Positions 11,167 to 25,925 of a DNA stretch of 64,000 nt are shown here, piece by piece (the stretch's first letter is position 1; every line of letters starts with the position of its first letter). Under the pieces are notes generated by a model. The model did not search any database, was not told where the DNA came from, and was given only the letters and a program-made list of their open reading frames with translations. Origin of the DNA: Channallabes apus (taxonomy: Eukaryota > Chordata > Actinopteri > Siluriformes > Clariidae); NCBI GenBank assembly GCA_030522415.1, contig CM060107.1, positions 52,011,807 to 52,075,806 on the forward strand. The letters are read 5' to 3'. Made by a program: the position numbers and the translations under genes.

Positions 11167-11274
11167 CTGAAGAATGAACAAACATCAACATATTGCATTA
11201 CTGTTACAACATCAGATTAATCTGTCATGAGATTATCACTGAAGTAGCGTTGTGTACAAAAATGTGTCATTTCC

Positions 11275-11309
11275 CTTCAACAGTGAGTCTGATGTATCTG
11301 TATTCACCA
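11275..11309 (-). pseudogene. Unit 1 Ig exon 1, 3' piece with lost splice donor
   Basis: Alignment by eye to unit 3 (53619-53933) shows the end of the exon, encoding GEYRYIRLTVE. The splice donor reads GGAAATGAC where unit 3 has GTAAATGAC. The piece is separated from the rest of the exon by the element 11310-25700. Confidence 0.75.
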
Positions 11310-11549
11310 CACTGTAACAAATTGATGTAAATTTACAGGACTTTTTTTTTTTTACAGTTTCCGACTGTTTTTTCGAAATACTGCACATTACTGTAAAAGA
11401 TAAAGCATAACTGTGATTTACAATATTTAACTGCAAATATTGTATTTACAGTTTAATACACTACAGTATAAAGTATTTAACTGTAAATTAGATAATCAAC
11501 ACACTTTAATGAAAACTTCAGTAAGTGCAAGTACTTTTGCCAATTCTGT

Positions 11550-11700
11550 GGGCCTCCGTGTGGCGCAGTAGGTTAAAGCGCTCGCCCCATCATCAAGAGA
11601 TCGCAGGTTCGAACCCTGGGTGATGTTCAATTGGACACGACTAGATTGGGGAGAAAATTGGGGGGAAAGAATTGGGCAGGACAAACAAAATATATAATTT
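11550..11700 (+). mobile_element. tRNA-derived SINE
   Basis: The head has a pol III A-box-like TGGCGCAGTAGG and a perfect B box GGTTCGAACCC, spaced as in tRNA. It is followed by a G-rich body (TTGGGGAGAAAATTGGGGGG) typical of a fish SINE. It lacks acceptor-stem pairing, so it is not a tRNA gene. Confidence 0.7.
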
Positions 11701-11855
11701 TTTTAAAATGCTGTTAAAAATACAAGTTGTCCGAATAATTATTTACCACTAAAATACAGTAAACGGTCACGTTTGCGGGTGTAACGGGCTGATGTTAACG
11801 CTGTGGACATAAAGATGGCAGGCATAAACGCAGGGGGTTTGTTTAACAAAGCGTC

Positions 11856-11861
11856 TTTATT
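11856..11861 (-). promoter_or_regulatory. LTR polyadenylation signal AATAAA
   Basis: TTTATT on plus (AATAAA on minus) lies in the same context (AACAAAG-GTCTTTATTT) as the signal of the young LTR at 60193-60198. It is downstream of the minisatellite for minus-strand transcription. Confidence 0.6.
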
Positions 11862-12235
11862 TAAAACAAACAAAACCAAATAAACAAAACACTGGCTCTT
11901 TCAGCATAAGATCCCCAAGAGTTCTTCAAATAAAACACATAGAACGAAAACTCTAGACACAGACACACGAGGGTAGCTACAGATCGTCACACAGGCTTAA
12001 TTAACATACAGGCTCAACGACCTTAGACACTTAAAACACAAGCTCTATATAGTGACACAGGCTTTAACACTTACAGGTTCTGATACCCGTAAACATGGTG
12101 ACATAAGCTCTATGTTGTGACACAAGCTTTAATACATGAGACTTATCATGGAAGCTCTTGAAGAATGGGAGAAAGCCTCAGCTCCTATGAGCGCTACACA
12201 TACACATATGATGCGGTACACGCACTCCTAAGCAC

Positions 12236-15200
12236 CGCATAACACATCATACGCGGACACCTCTTAACACATCATACGCGCACACACCTCATACGCGCAC
12301 ACACCTCTTAACACATCATACACACCTCATAACACATCATACGCGCACACACCTCATAACACATCATACGCGCACACACCTCATAACACATCATACGCGC
12401 ACACACCTCATAACACATCATACGCGCACACACCTCATAACACATCATACGCGCACACACCTCTTAACACATCACACGCGCACACACCTCATAACACATC
12501 ACACGCGCACACACCTCATAACACATCACACGCGCACACACCTCTTAACACATCACACGCGCACACACCTCTTAACACATCATACGCGCACACACCTCTT
12601 AACACATCATACGCACACACACCTCTTAACACATCATACGCACACACACCTCTTAACACATCATACGCGCACACACCTCTTAACACATCATACGCGCACA
12701 CACCTCTTAACACATCATACGCGCACACACCTCTTAACACATCATACTCACACACACACACACACCTCAACACATCATACGCACACACATACACAGACCT
12801 CTTAACACATCATACGCACACACACACCCCTTAACACATCATACGCACACACACACCCCTTAACACATCATACGCACACACACACCCCTTAACACATCAT
12901 ACGCACACACACACCCCTTAACACATCATACGCACACACACACACACCTCTTAACACATCATACGCGCACACACCTCTTAACACATCATACGCGCACACA
13001 CCTCTTAACACATCATACGCGCACACACCTCTTAACACATCATACGCGCACACACCTCTTAACACATCATACACACACACACCTCTTAACACATCATACA
13101 CACACACCTCATAACACATCATACACGCACACACATCATACGCGCACACACCTCTTAACACATCATACCCACACACACCTCTTAACACATCATACCCACA
13201 CACACCTCATAACACATCATACGCGCACACACCTCATAACACATCATACGCGCACACACCTCATAACACATCATACGCGCGCACACCTCTTAACACATCA
13301 TACACACACACACCTCTTAACACATCATACGTGCATACACCTCATAACACATCATACGCGCACACACCTCATAACACATCATACGCGCACACACCTCTTA
13401 ACACATCATACGCACACACACCTATTAACACATCATACGCGCACACACCTCTTAACACATCATACGCACACACACACACCTCAACACATCATACACACAC
13501 ACACACACACCCCTTAACACATCATACGCACACACACACCCCTTAACACATCATACGCACACACACACCCCTTAACACATCATACGCACACACACACCCC
13601 TTAACACGTCATACGCACACACACACACCTCTTAACACATCATACGCGCACACACCTCTTAACACATCATACGCGCACACACCTCTTAACACATCATACG
13701 CGCACACACCTCTTAACACATCATACGCGCACACACCTCTTAACACATCATATGCGCACACACCTCTTAACACATCATACGCGCACACACCTCTTAACAC
13801 ATCATACGCACACACACCTCTTAACACATCATACGCACACACACCTCTTAACACATCATACGCACACAAACCTATTAACACATCATACGCGCACACACCT
13901 CATAACACATCATACGCGCACACACCTCTTAACACATCATACGCGCACACACCTCTTAACACATCATACACAGACACACCTCTTAACACATCATACACAC
14001 ACACCTCATAACACATCATACACACACACCTCATAACACATCATACGCGCACACACCTCATAACACATCATACGCGCACACACCTCTTAACGCATCATAC
14101 GCACACACCTCTTAACACATCATACGCGCACACACCTCTTAACACATCATACACACACACCTCTTAACACATCATACGCGCACACACCTCTTAACACATC
14201 ATACGCGCACACACCTCATAACACATCATACGCGCACACACCTCATAACACATCATACGCGCACACACCTCTTAACACATCATACGCGCACACACCTCTT
14301 AACACATCATACGCACACACACCTCTTAACACATCATACGCACACACACCTCTTAACACATCATACGCACACAAACCTATTAACACATCATACACGCACA
14401 CACCTCATAACACATCATACGCGCACACACCTCTTAACACATCATATGCGCACACACCTCTTAACACATCATACGCGCACACACCTCTTAACACATCATA
14501 CACACACACCTCATAACACATCATACACGCACACACATCATACGCGCACACACCTCTTAACACATCATACACGCACACACCTCTTAACACATCATACGCG
14601 CACACACCTCTTAACACATCATACGCGCACACACCTCTTAACACATCATACGCGCACACACCTCTTAACACATCATACACACACACCTCATAACACATCA
14701 TACACGCACACACATCATACGCGCACACACCTCTTAACACATCATACACGCACACACCTCTTAACACATCATACACAGACACACCTCTTAACACATCATA
14801 CACACACACCTCATAACACATCATACACACACACCTCATAACACATCATACGCGCACACACCTCATAACGCATCATACGCGCACACACCTCTTAACGCAT
14901 CATACGCACACACCTCTTAACACATCATACGCGCACACACCTCTTAACACATCATACACACACACCTCTTAACACATCATACGCGCACACACCTCTTAAC
15001 ACATCATACGCGCACACACCTCATAACACATCATACGCGCACACACCTCATAACACATCATACGCGCACACACCTCTTAACACATCATACGCACACACAC
15101 CTCTTAACACATCATACGCACACACACCTCTTAACACATCATACGCACACACACCTCTTAACACATCATACGCACACAAACCTATTAACACATCATACGC

Positions 15201-18200
15201 GCACACACCTCATAACACATCATACGCGCACACACCTCTTAACACATCATACGCGCACACACCTCTTAACACATCATACGCGCACACACCTCTTAACACA
15301 TCATACACACACACCTCATAACACATCATACACGCACACACATCATACGCGCACACACCTCTTAACACATCATACACGCACACACCTCTTAACACATCAT
15401 ACACAGACACACCTCTTAACACATCATACACACACACCTCATAACACATCATACACACACACCTCATAACACATCATACGCGCACACACCTCTTAACGCA
15501 TCATACGCGCACACACCTCTTAACGCATCATACGCACACACCTCTTAACGCATCATACGCGCACACACCTCTTAACACATCATACACACACACCTCTTAA
15601 CACATCATACGCGCACACACCTCTTAACACATCATACGCGCACACACCTCATAACACATCATACGCGCACACACCTCATAACACATCATACGCGCACACA
15701 CCTCATAACACATCATACGCGCACACACCTCATAACACATCATACGCGCACACCTCTTAACACATCATACGCACACACACCTATTAACACATCATACGCG
15801 CACACACCTCTTAACACATCATACGCACACACACACACACCCCTTAACACATCATACGCACACACACACCCCTTAACACATCATACGCACACACACACAC
15901 CTCTTAACACATCATACGCGCACACACCTCTTAACACATCATACGCACACACACACACCTCAACACATCATACGCACACACACACACCCCTTAACACATC
16001 ATACGCACACACACACCCCTTAACACATCATACGCACACACACACCCCTTAACACATCATACGCACACACACACACCTCTTAACACATCATACGCGCACA
16101 CACCTCTTAACACATCATACGCGCACACACCTCTTAACACATCATAAGCGCACACACCTCTTAACACATCATACACACACACACCTCTTAACACATCATA
16201 CACACACACCTCATAACACATCATACACGCACACACATCATACGCGCACACACCTCTTAACACATCATACACGCACACACCTCTTAACACATCATACACA
16301 GACACACCTCTTAACACATCATACACACACACCTCATAACACATCATACACACACACCTCATAACACATCATACGCGCACACACCTCATAACACATCATA
16401 CGCGCACACACCTCATAACACATCATACGTGCACATACCTCTTAACGCATCATACGCACACACACCTCTTAACGCATCATACGCACACACACCTATTAAC
16501 ACATCATACGCGCACACACCTCTTAACACATCATACGCGCACACACCTCTTAACACATCATACGCACACACCTCTTAACACATCATACGCACACACCTCT
16601 TAACACATCATACGCACACACCTCTTAACACATCATACGCACACACCTCTTAACACATCATATGCACACACCTCTTAACACATCATACGCACACACACAC
16701 ACCTCAACACATCATACACACACACACACACCTCTTAACACATCATACACACACACACACACCTCAACACATCATACGCACACACACACCTCTTAACACA
16801 TCATACGCACACACCCACCCCTTAACACATCATACGCACACACACACCTCTTAACACATCATACGCGCACACACACACCTCTTAACACATCATACGCGCA
16901 CACACACACCTCTTAACACATCATACGCGCACACCTCTTAACACATCATACACGCACACCTCTTAACACATCATACGCGCACACCTCTTAACACATCATA
17001 CGCGCACACACCTCTTAACACATCATACGCGCACACACCTCTTAACACATCATACGCGCACACACCTCTTAACACATCATACGCGCACACACCTCTTAAC
17101 ACATCATACGCGCACACACCTCTTAACACATCATACGCGCACACACCTCTTAACACATCATACGCGCACACACCTCTTAACACATCATACGCGCACACAC
17201 CTCTTAACACATCATACGCGCACACACCTCTTAACACATCATACGCGCACACACCTCTTAACACATCATACACACACACACCTCTTAACACATCATACAC
17301 ACACACACCTCTTAACACATCATACACACACACCTCATAACACATCATACACGCACACACATCATACGCGCACACACCTCTTAACACATCATACACACAC
17401 ACACCTCTTAACACATCATACACACACACACCTCATAACACATCATACGCGCACACACCTCTTAACGCATCATACGCACACACACCTCTTAACACATCAT
17501 ACACACACACACCTCTTAACACATCATACACACACACACACCTCTTAACACATCATACACACACACCTCATAACACATCATACACGCACACACATCATAC
17601 GCGCACACACCTCTTAACACATCATACACACACACACCTCTTAACACATCATACACACACACACCTCTTAACACATCATACGCGCACACACCTCATACGC
17701 GCACACACCTCTTAACACATCATACACACACACACCTCTTAACACATCATACACACACACACACCTCTTAACACATCATACGCGCACACACATCATACGC
17801 GCACACACCTCTTAACACATCATACACACACACACCTCTTAACACATCATACACACACACACCTCTTAACACATCATACGCGCACACACCTCTTAACACA
17901 TCATACACACACACACCTCTTAACACATCATACACACACACCTCATAACACATCATACACGCACACACATCATACGCGCACACACCTCTTAACACATCAT
18001 ACACACACACACCTCTTAACACATCATACACACACACACCTCATAACACATCATACGCGCACACACCTCTTAACGCATCATACGCACACACACCTCTTAA
18101 CACATCATACACACACACACCTCTTAACACATCATACACACACACACACCTCTTAACACATCATACACACACACCTCATAACACATCATACACGCACACA

Positions 18201-21200
18201 CATCATACGCGCACACACCTCTTAACACATCATACACACACACACCTCTTAACACATCATACACACACACACCTCTTAACACATCATACGCGCACACACC
18301 TCATACGCGCACACACCTCTTAACACATCATACACACACACACACCTCTTAACACATCATACGCGCACACACATCATACGCGCACACACCTCTTAACACA
18401 TCATACACACACACACCTCTTAACACATCATACACACACACACCTCTTAACACATCATACGCGCACACACCTCATACGCGCACACACCTCTTAACACATC
18501 ATACACACACACACCTCTTAACACATCATACACACACACACACCTCTTAACACATCATACGCGCACACACCTCTTAACACATCATACGCGCACACACCTC
18601 TTAACACATCATACGCGCACACACCTCTTAACACATCATACACACACACCTCATAACACATCATACACGCACACACATCATACGCGCACACACCTCTTAA
18701 CACATCATACACGCACACACCTCTTAACACATCATACGCGCACACACCTCTTAACACATCATACGCGCACACACCTCTTAACACATCATACGCGCACACA
18801 CCTCTTAACACATCATACACACACACCTCATAACACATCATACACGCACACACATCATACGCGCACACACCTCTTAACACATCATACACGCACACACCTC
18901 TTAACACATCATACACAGACACACCTCTTAACACATCATACACACACACCTCATAACACATCATACACACACACCTCATAACACATCATACGCGCACACA
19001 CCTCATAACGCATCATACGCGCACACACCTCTTAACGCATCATACGCACACACCTCTTAACACATCATACGCGCACACACCTCTTAACACATCATACACA
19101 CACACCTCTTAACACATCATACGCGCACACACCTCTTAACACATCATACGCGCACACACCTCATAACACATCATACGCGCACACACCTCATAACACATCA
19201 TACGCGCACACACCTCTTAACACATCATACGCGCACACACCTCTTAACACATCATACGCACACACACCTCTTAACACATCATACGCACACACACCTCTTA
19301 ACACATCATACGCACACAAACCTATTAACACATCATACGCGCACACACCTCATAACACATCATACGCGCACACACCTCTTAACACATCATACGCGCACAC
19401 ACCTCTTAACACATCATACGCGCACACACCTCTTAACACATCATACACACACACCTCATAACACATCATACACGCACACACATCATACGCGCACACACCT
19501 CTTAACACATCATACACGCACACACCTCTTAACACATCATACACAGACACACCTCTTAACACATCATACACACACACCTCATAACACATCATACACACAC
19601 ACCTCATAACACATCATACGCGCACACACCTCATAACGCATCATACGCGCACACACCTCTTAACGCATCATACGCACACACCTCTTAACGCATCATACGC
19701 GCACACACCTCTTAACGCATCATACACACACACCTCTTAACACATCATACGCGCACACACCTCTTAACACATCATACGCGCACACACCTCATAACACATC
19801 ATACGCGCACACACCTCATAACACATCATACGCGCACACACCTCATAACACATCATACGCGCACACACCTCATAACACATCATACGCGCACACCTCTTAA
19901 CTCATCATACGCACACACACCTATTAACACATCATACGCGCACACACCTCTTAACACATCATACGCACACACACACACACCCCTTAACACATCATACGCA
20001 CACACACACCCCTTAACACATCATACGCACACACACACACCTCTTAACACATCATACGCGCACACACCTCTTAACACATCATACGCACACACACACACCT
20101 CAACACATCATACACACACACACACACCCCTTAACACATCATACGCACACACACACCCCTTAACACATCATACGCACACACACACCCCTTAACACATCAT
20201 ACGCACACACACACACCTCTTAACACATCATACGCGCACACACCTCTTAACACATCATACGCGCACACACCTCTTAACACATCATACGCGCACACACCTC
20301 TTAACACATCATACACACACACACCTCTTAACACATCATACACACACACCTCATAACACATCATACACGCACACACATCATACGCGCACACACCTCTTAA
20401 CACATCATACACGCACACACCTCTTAACACATCATACACAGACACACCTCTTAACACATCATACACACACACCTCATAACACATCATACACACACACCTC
20501 ATAACACATCATACGCGCACACACCTCATAACACATCATACGCGCACACACCTCATAACACATCATACGCGCACACACCTCTTAACGCATCATACGCACA
20601 CACACCTCTTAACGCATCATACGCACACACACCTATTAACACATCATACGCGCACACACCTCTTAACACATCATACGCGCACACACCTCTTAACACATCA
20701 TACGCACACACCTCTTAACACATCATACGCACACACCTCTTAACACATCATACGCACACACCTCTTAACACATCATACGCACACACCTCTTAACACATCA
20801 TATGCACACACCTCTTAACACATCATACGCACACACACACACACCTCAACACATCATACACACACACACACACCTCTTAACACATCATACACACACACAC
20901 ACACACCTCTTAACACATCATACGCACACACCCACCCCTTAACACATCATACGCACACACACACCCCTTAACACATCATACGCACACACACACACCCCTT
21001 AACACATCATACGCACACACACACACCTCTTAACACATCATACGCGCACACACCTCTTAACACATCATACGCGCACACACCTCTTAACACATCATACGCG
21101 CACACACCTCTTAACACATCATACGCGCACACACCTCTTAACACATCATACGCGCACACACCTCTTAACACATCATACGCGCACACACCTCTTAACACAT

Positions 21201-24200
21201 CATACACGCACACACCTCTTAACACATCATACACGCACACACCTCTTAACACATCATACACGCACACACCTCTTAACACATCATACACGCACACACCTCT
21301 TAACACATCATACACACACACACCTCTTAACACATCATACACACACACACCTCTTAACACATCATACACACACACACCTCTTAACACATCATACACACAC
21401 ACACCTCTTAACACATCATACACACACACACCTCTTAACACATCATACACACACACCTCATAACACATCATACACGCACACACATCATACGCGCACACAC
21501 CTCTTAACACATCATACACACACACACCTCTTAACACATCATACACACACACACCTCTTAACACATCATACACACACACACACCTCTTAACACATCATAC
21601 GCGCACACACCTCATAACATCATACGCGCACACACCTCATAATGCATCATACGCGCACACACCTCATAACACATCATACGCGCACACACCTCATAACGCA
21701 TCATACGCACACACACCTATTAACACATCATACGCGCACACACCTCTTAACACATCATACACACACACCTCTTAACACATGTGTTATACGCACACACCTC
21801 TTAACACATCATACGCACACACCTCTTAACACATCATACGCACACACCTCTTAACACATCATACGCGCACACACCTCTTAACACATCATAAGCGCACACC
21901 TCTTAACACATCATACGCGCACACCTCTTAACACATCATACGCGCACACCTCTTAACACATCATACGCACACACCTCTTAACACATCATACGCACACACA
22001 CCTCTTAACACATCATACGCGCACACACCTCATACGCGCACACACCTCTTAACACATCATACACACACACACACCTCTTAACACATCATACACACACCTC
22101 TTAACACATCATACACACACACACACACCTCTTAACACATCATACACACACACCTCATAACGCATCATACGCGCACACACCTCTTAACACATCATACGCA
22201 CACACACCTCTTAACACATCATACGCACACACACCTCATATGCGCACACACCTCTTAACACATCATACACACACACACACACCTCTTAACACATCATACG
22301 CGCACACACCTCTTAACACATCATACGCACACACCTCTTAACACATCATACGCACACACACACACACCTCAACACATCATACGCACACACACACCTCTTA
22401 ACACATCATACGCACACACCCACCCCTTAACACATCATACGCACACACACACCTCTTAACACATCATACGCGCACACACACACCTCTTAACACATCATAC
22501 GCGCACACCTCTTAACACATCATACACGCACACCTCTTAACACATCATACGCACACACCTCTTAACACATCATACGCGCACACACCTCTTAACACATCAT
22601 ACGCGCACACACCTCTTAACACATCATACGCGCACACACCTCTTAACACATCATACACACACACACCTCTTAACACATCATACACGCACACACCTCATAA
22701 CACATCATACGCGCACACACCTCTTAACGCATCATACGCACACACACCTCTTAACACATCATACACACACACACCTCTTAACACATCATACACACACACA
22801 CACCTCTTAACACATCATACACACACACCTCTTAACACATGTGTTATACGCACACACCTCTTAACACATCATACGCACACACCTCTTAACACATCATACG
22901 CACACACCTCTTAACACATCATACGCGCACACACCTCTTAACACATCATACGCGCACACCTCTTAACACATCATACGCGCACACCTCTTAACACATCATA
23001 CGCGCACACCTCTTAACACATCATACGCGCACACCTCTTAACACATCATACGCGCACACCTCTTAACACATCATACGCGCACACCTCTTAACACATCATA
23101 CGCACACACCTCTTAACACATCATACGCACACACACCTCTTAACACATCATACGCGCACACACCTCATACGCGCACACACCTCTTAACACATCATACACA
23201 CACACACACCTCTTAACACATCATACACACACCTCTTAACACATCATACACACACACACACACCTCTTAACACATCATACACACACACCTCATAACGCAT
23301 CATACGCGCACACACCTCTTAACACATCATACGCACACACACCTCTTAACACATCATACGCACACACACCTCATATGCGCACACACCTCTTAACACATCA
23401 TACACACACACACACACCTCTTAACACATCATACGCGCACACACCTCTTAACACATCATACGCACACACCTCTTAACACATCATACGCACACACACACAC
23501 ACCTCAACACATCATACGCACACACACACCTCTTAACACATCATACGCACACACCCACCCCTTAACACATCATACGCACACACACACCTCTTAACACATC
23601 ATACGCGCACACACACACCTCTTAACACATCATACGCGCACACACACACCTCTTAACACATCATACGCGCACACCTCTTAACACATCATACACGCACACC
23701 TCTTAACACATCATACGCACACACCTCTTAACACATCATACGCGCACACACCTCTTAACACATCATACGCGCACACACCTCTTAACACATCATACGCGCA
23801 CACACCTCTTAACACATCATACACACACACACCTCTTAACACATCATACACGCACACACCTCATAACACATCATACGCGCACACACCTCTTAACGCATCA
23901 TACGCACACACACCTCTTAACACATCATACACACACACACCTCTTAACACATCATACACACACACACCTCTTAACACATCATACACACACACCTCATAAC
24001 ACATCATACACGCACACACATCATACGCGCACACACCTCTTAACACATCATACACACACACACCTCTTAACACATCATACGCGCACACACCTCATACGCG
24101 CACACACCTCTTAACACATCATACACACACACACCTCTTAACACATCATACACACACACACCTCTTAACACATCATACGCGCACACACCTCTTAACACAT

Positions 24201-25137
24201 CATACGCGCACACACCTCTTAACACATCATACGCACACACCTCTTAACACATCATACGCACACACCTCTTAACACATCATACGCACACACCTCTTAACAC
24301 ATCATACGCACACACACACACCTCAACACATCATACACACACACACACCTCTTAACACATCATACACACACACACACCTCTTAACGCATCATACGCGCAC
24401 ACACCTCTTAACGCATCATACGCGCACACACCTCTTAACACATCATACGCACACACCTCTTAACGCATCATACGCGCACACACCTCTTAACGCATCATAC
24501 GCGCACACACCTCTTAACGCATCATACGCGCACACACCTCTTAACGCATCATACGCACACACCTCTTAACACATCATACGCGCACACCTCTTAACGCATC
24601 ATACGCGCACACCTCTTAACACATCATACGCGCACACACCTCTTAACGCATCATACGCGCACACACCTCTTAACGCATCATACGCGCACACACCTCTTAA
24701 CGCATCATACGCGCACACACCTCTTAACGCATCATACGCGCACACACCTCTTAACGCATCATACGCGCACACACCTCTTAACGCATCATACGCGCACACA
24801 CCTCTTAACGCATCATACGCACACACCTCTTAACACATCATACGCGCACACCTCTTAACACATCATACGCGCACACCTCTTAACACATCATACGCGCACA
24901 CCTCTTAACACATCATACGCGCACACCTCTTAACACATCATACGCGCACACCTCTTAACACATCATACGCGCACACCTCTTAACACATCATACGCGCACA
25001 CCTCTTAACACATCATACACACACACACACACCTCTTAACACATGTGTTATACGCACACACCTCTTAACACATCATACGCACACACCTCTTAACACATCA
25101 TACGCGCACACACCTCTTAACACATCATACACACTCC
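12236..25137. repeat. 27-bp minisatellite array, about 12.9 kb
   Basis: The consensus unit, in plus orientation, is CGCGCACACACC followed by TCTTAACACATCATA (27 bp). Length divided by unit gives roughly 475 copies. Variants are 25-bp units (one CA fewer), units extended by CA dinucleotides, TCTT/TCAT swaps, CACG/TACG swaps and ACGCATC for ACACATC. The plus strand has almost no G outside CG, so the minus strand is strongly G+T rich. Because 27 is a multiple of three and the unit lacks stops in several frames, long artificial ORFs appear on both strands. Seed sequence resembling half units (ACACATATGATGCGGTACAC) is visible at 12200-12240. Confidence 0.97.
14470..20820. repeat. Higher-order duplication inside the minisatellite
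   Basis: The order of variant units in 14470-16680 is repeated in 18610-20820 with a constant offset of 4,140 bp, with only scattered substitutions. Paired marks include AAGCG versus ACGCG at 16146/20286 and the shared ACACAGACAC units. This is a block duplication of about 2.2 kb, not independent drift. Confidence 0.8.
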
Positions 25138-25400
25138 TCTTAGAACGTACAGGCTTAGAGCTTTTACTACCAACAGGGAGAGACACTAAAGACATGAGGG
25201 AGAAACAAACAGGAATAACAGGAAACAATAAGACACTAATCAGAGTACACAATACTCACAAACACAGGTAAACCCAAAGATACACTTAAAGACATCCAAC
25301 CCTGGAAACAAGCCTACAGAGCCAGTTTAACATAAATCAACAAAACAAAAAGCCCACCTGATAATATTAATACTCGACCCAGTTTCCCGGAGCTAACGGC

Positions 25401-25408
25401 TTTTTATA
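25401..25408 (-). promoter_or_regulatory. TATA-like box of the solo LTR
   Basis: TATAAAAA on minus sits at the position equivalent to TATAAATA in the young LTR (60285-60292). It is about 265 bp upstream of the array for minus-strand transcription. Confidence 0.55.
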
Positions 25409-25425
25409 CGCTAACTAATGAGCCG

Positions 25426-25464
25426 CCTCGGCTCAGGTGAAACTTCATCATCACCTGACCGAGG
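25426..25464. promoter_or_regulatory. Conserved U3 hairpin
   Basis: CCTCGGCTCAGGTGA and TCACCTGACCGAGG form inverted arms around a short loop and contain E-box-like CAGGTG/CACCTG. The same hairpin is at 60327-60364 and in the partial LTR at the window end. Confidence 0.6.
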
Positions 25465-25700
25465 TGCCTTCTGGGAAAATGGGTCTCTTAACAAAACTAC
25501 AAAACAAACATAGCCACAGTGCCCTCTAGGGGCAGTCCCTTACATAAACAGTACAAAACCACAGTAATAAACTGTATATCAAAATACAGCAGTTTACTGT
25601 AGTCTATTTCTACTGTACCAATACTGTAATAAAACAGCATTTTACTGGCAAAACTGCTGCCAGTAATTTACTGTAATTTTACATGAACATTTTTACAGTG

Positions 25701-25925
25701 CACCTTTAACACCACACTTGTAAACTCCTCCATCCTCTACAGTCAGGTGTGATATGAGCAGAGAGAGATTTCCTGAAGAGTGATCATTAACCAGCTGAAA
25801 TCTGTCTTTGTACTGATCACTCTCAGGAGATATCTCTATCCAGTTATTTACATTTGTTATGTATTTGCTCCATGTGAATGTCTCAGGTGTGGTGTGGAGG
25901 TCAGTGCAGGAGCAGGGCAGCAGTA
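25701..25925 (-). pseudogene. Unit 1 Ig exon 1, central piece
   Basis: The piece encodes the core of the first Ig V-type domain: [18 protein letters not shown], then [36 protein letters not shown] and VYKCGVK. The frame is intact but the piece is cut on both sides by CACTG-ended elements. Confidence 0.8.

Larger units (their letters stand above)
11765..25544 (-). mobile_element. Solo LTR, 13.8 kb, swollen by a minisatellite
   Basis: On the minus strand the ends are TGTAAGG... and ...CGTGACC, flanked by the 5-bp duplication TAAAC (11760-11764 and 25545-25549). Left and right parts match the two halves of the young LTR at 60108-60470: shared GTCACGTTTG at one end, TTTAACAAAG/TTTATT in the middle, and CTCAGGTGA...TCACCTGACCGAGGTGC near the other end. 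No internal region or second LTR exists between them. The piece between the halves is a 12.9-kb tandem array. Confidence 0.8.
11310..25700. mobile_element. CACTG-ended (CACTA/EnSpm-like) element inside an Ig exon
   Basis: It starts CACTGTAA and ends TTACAGTG, flanked by CA on both sides (11308-11309, 25701-25702). Removing it restores an exon frame collinear with unit 3. The element's own DNA is only about 450 bp, full of TACTGTAA/TTACAGTA subterminal motifs. A SINE (11550-11700) and a giant solo LTR (11765-25544) are nested inside it. The CACTR ends suggest a CACTA relationship; no transposase is present. Confidence 0.75.

Noticed and set aside
11550..11625. Possible tRNA gene
   Set aside because: A and B boxes are present, but there is no acceptor-stem pairing and a SINE body follows.
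12236..25137. Long ORFs on both strands (up to 190 codons, repeating CAYDVLRGV on minus and THLLTHHTR on plus)
   Set aside because: They arise because the 27-bp unit is a multiple of three and lacks stops; they start and end wherever a variant unit changes phase, and have no unique ends.
12236..25137. CRISPR-like array of about 27-bp repeats
   Set aside because: Units are directly adjacent with no spacers, and the DNA is eukaryotic.
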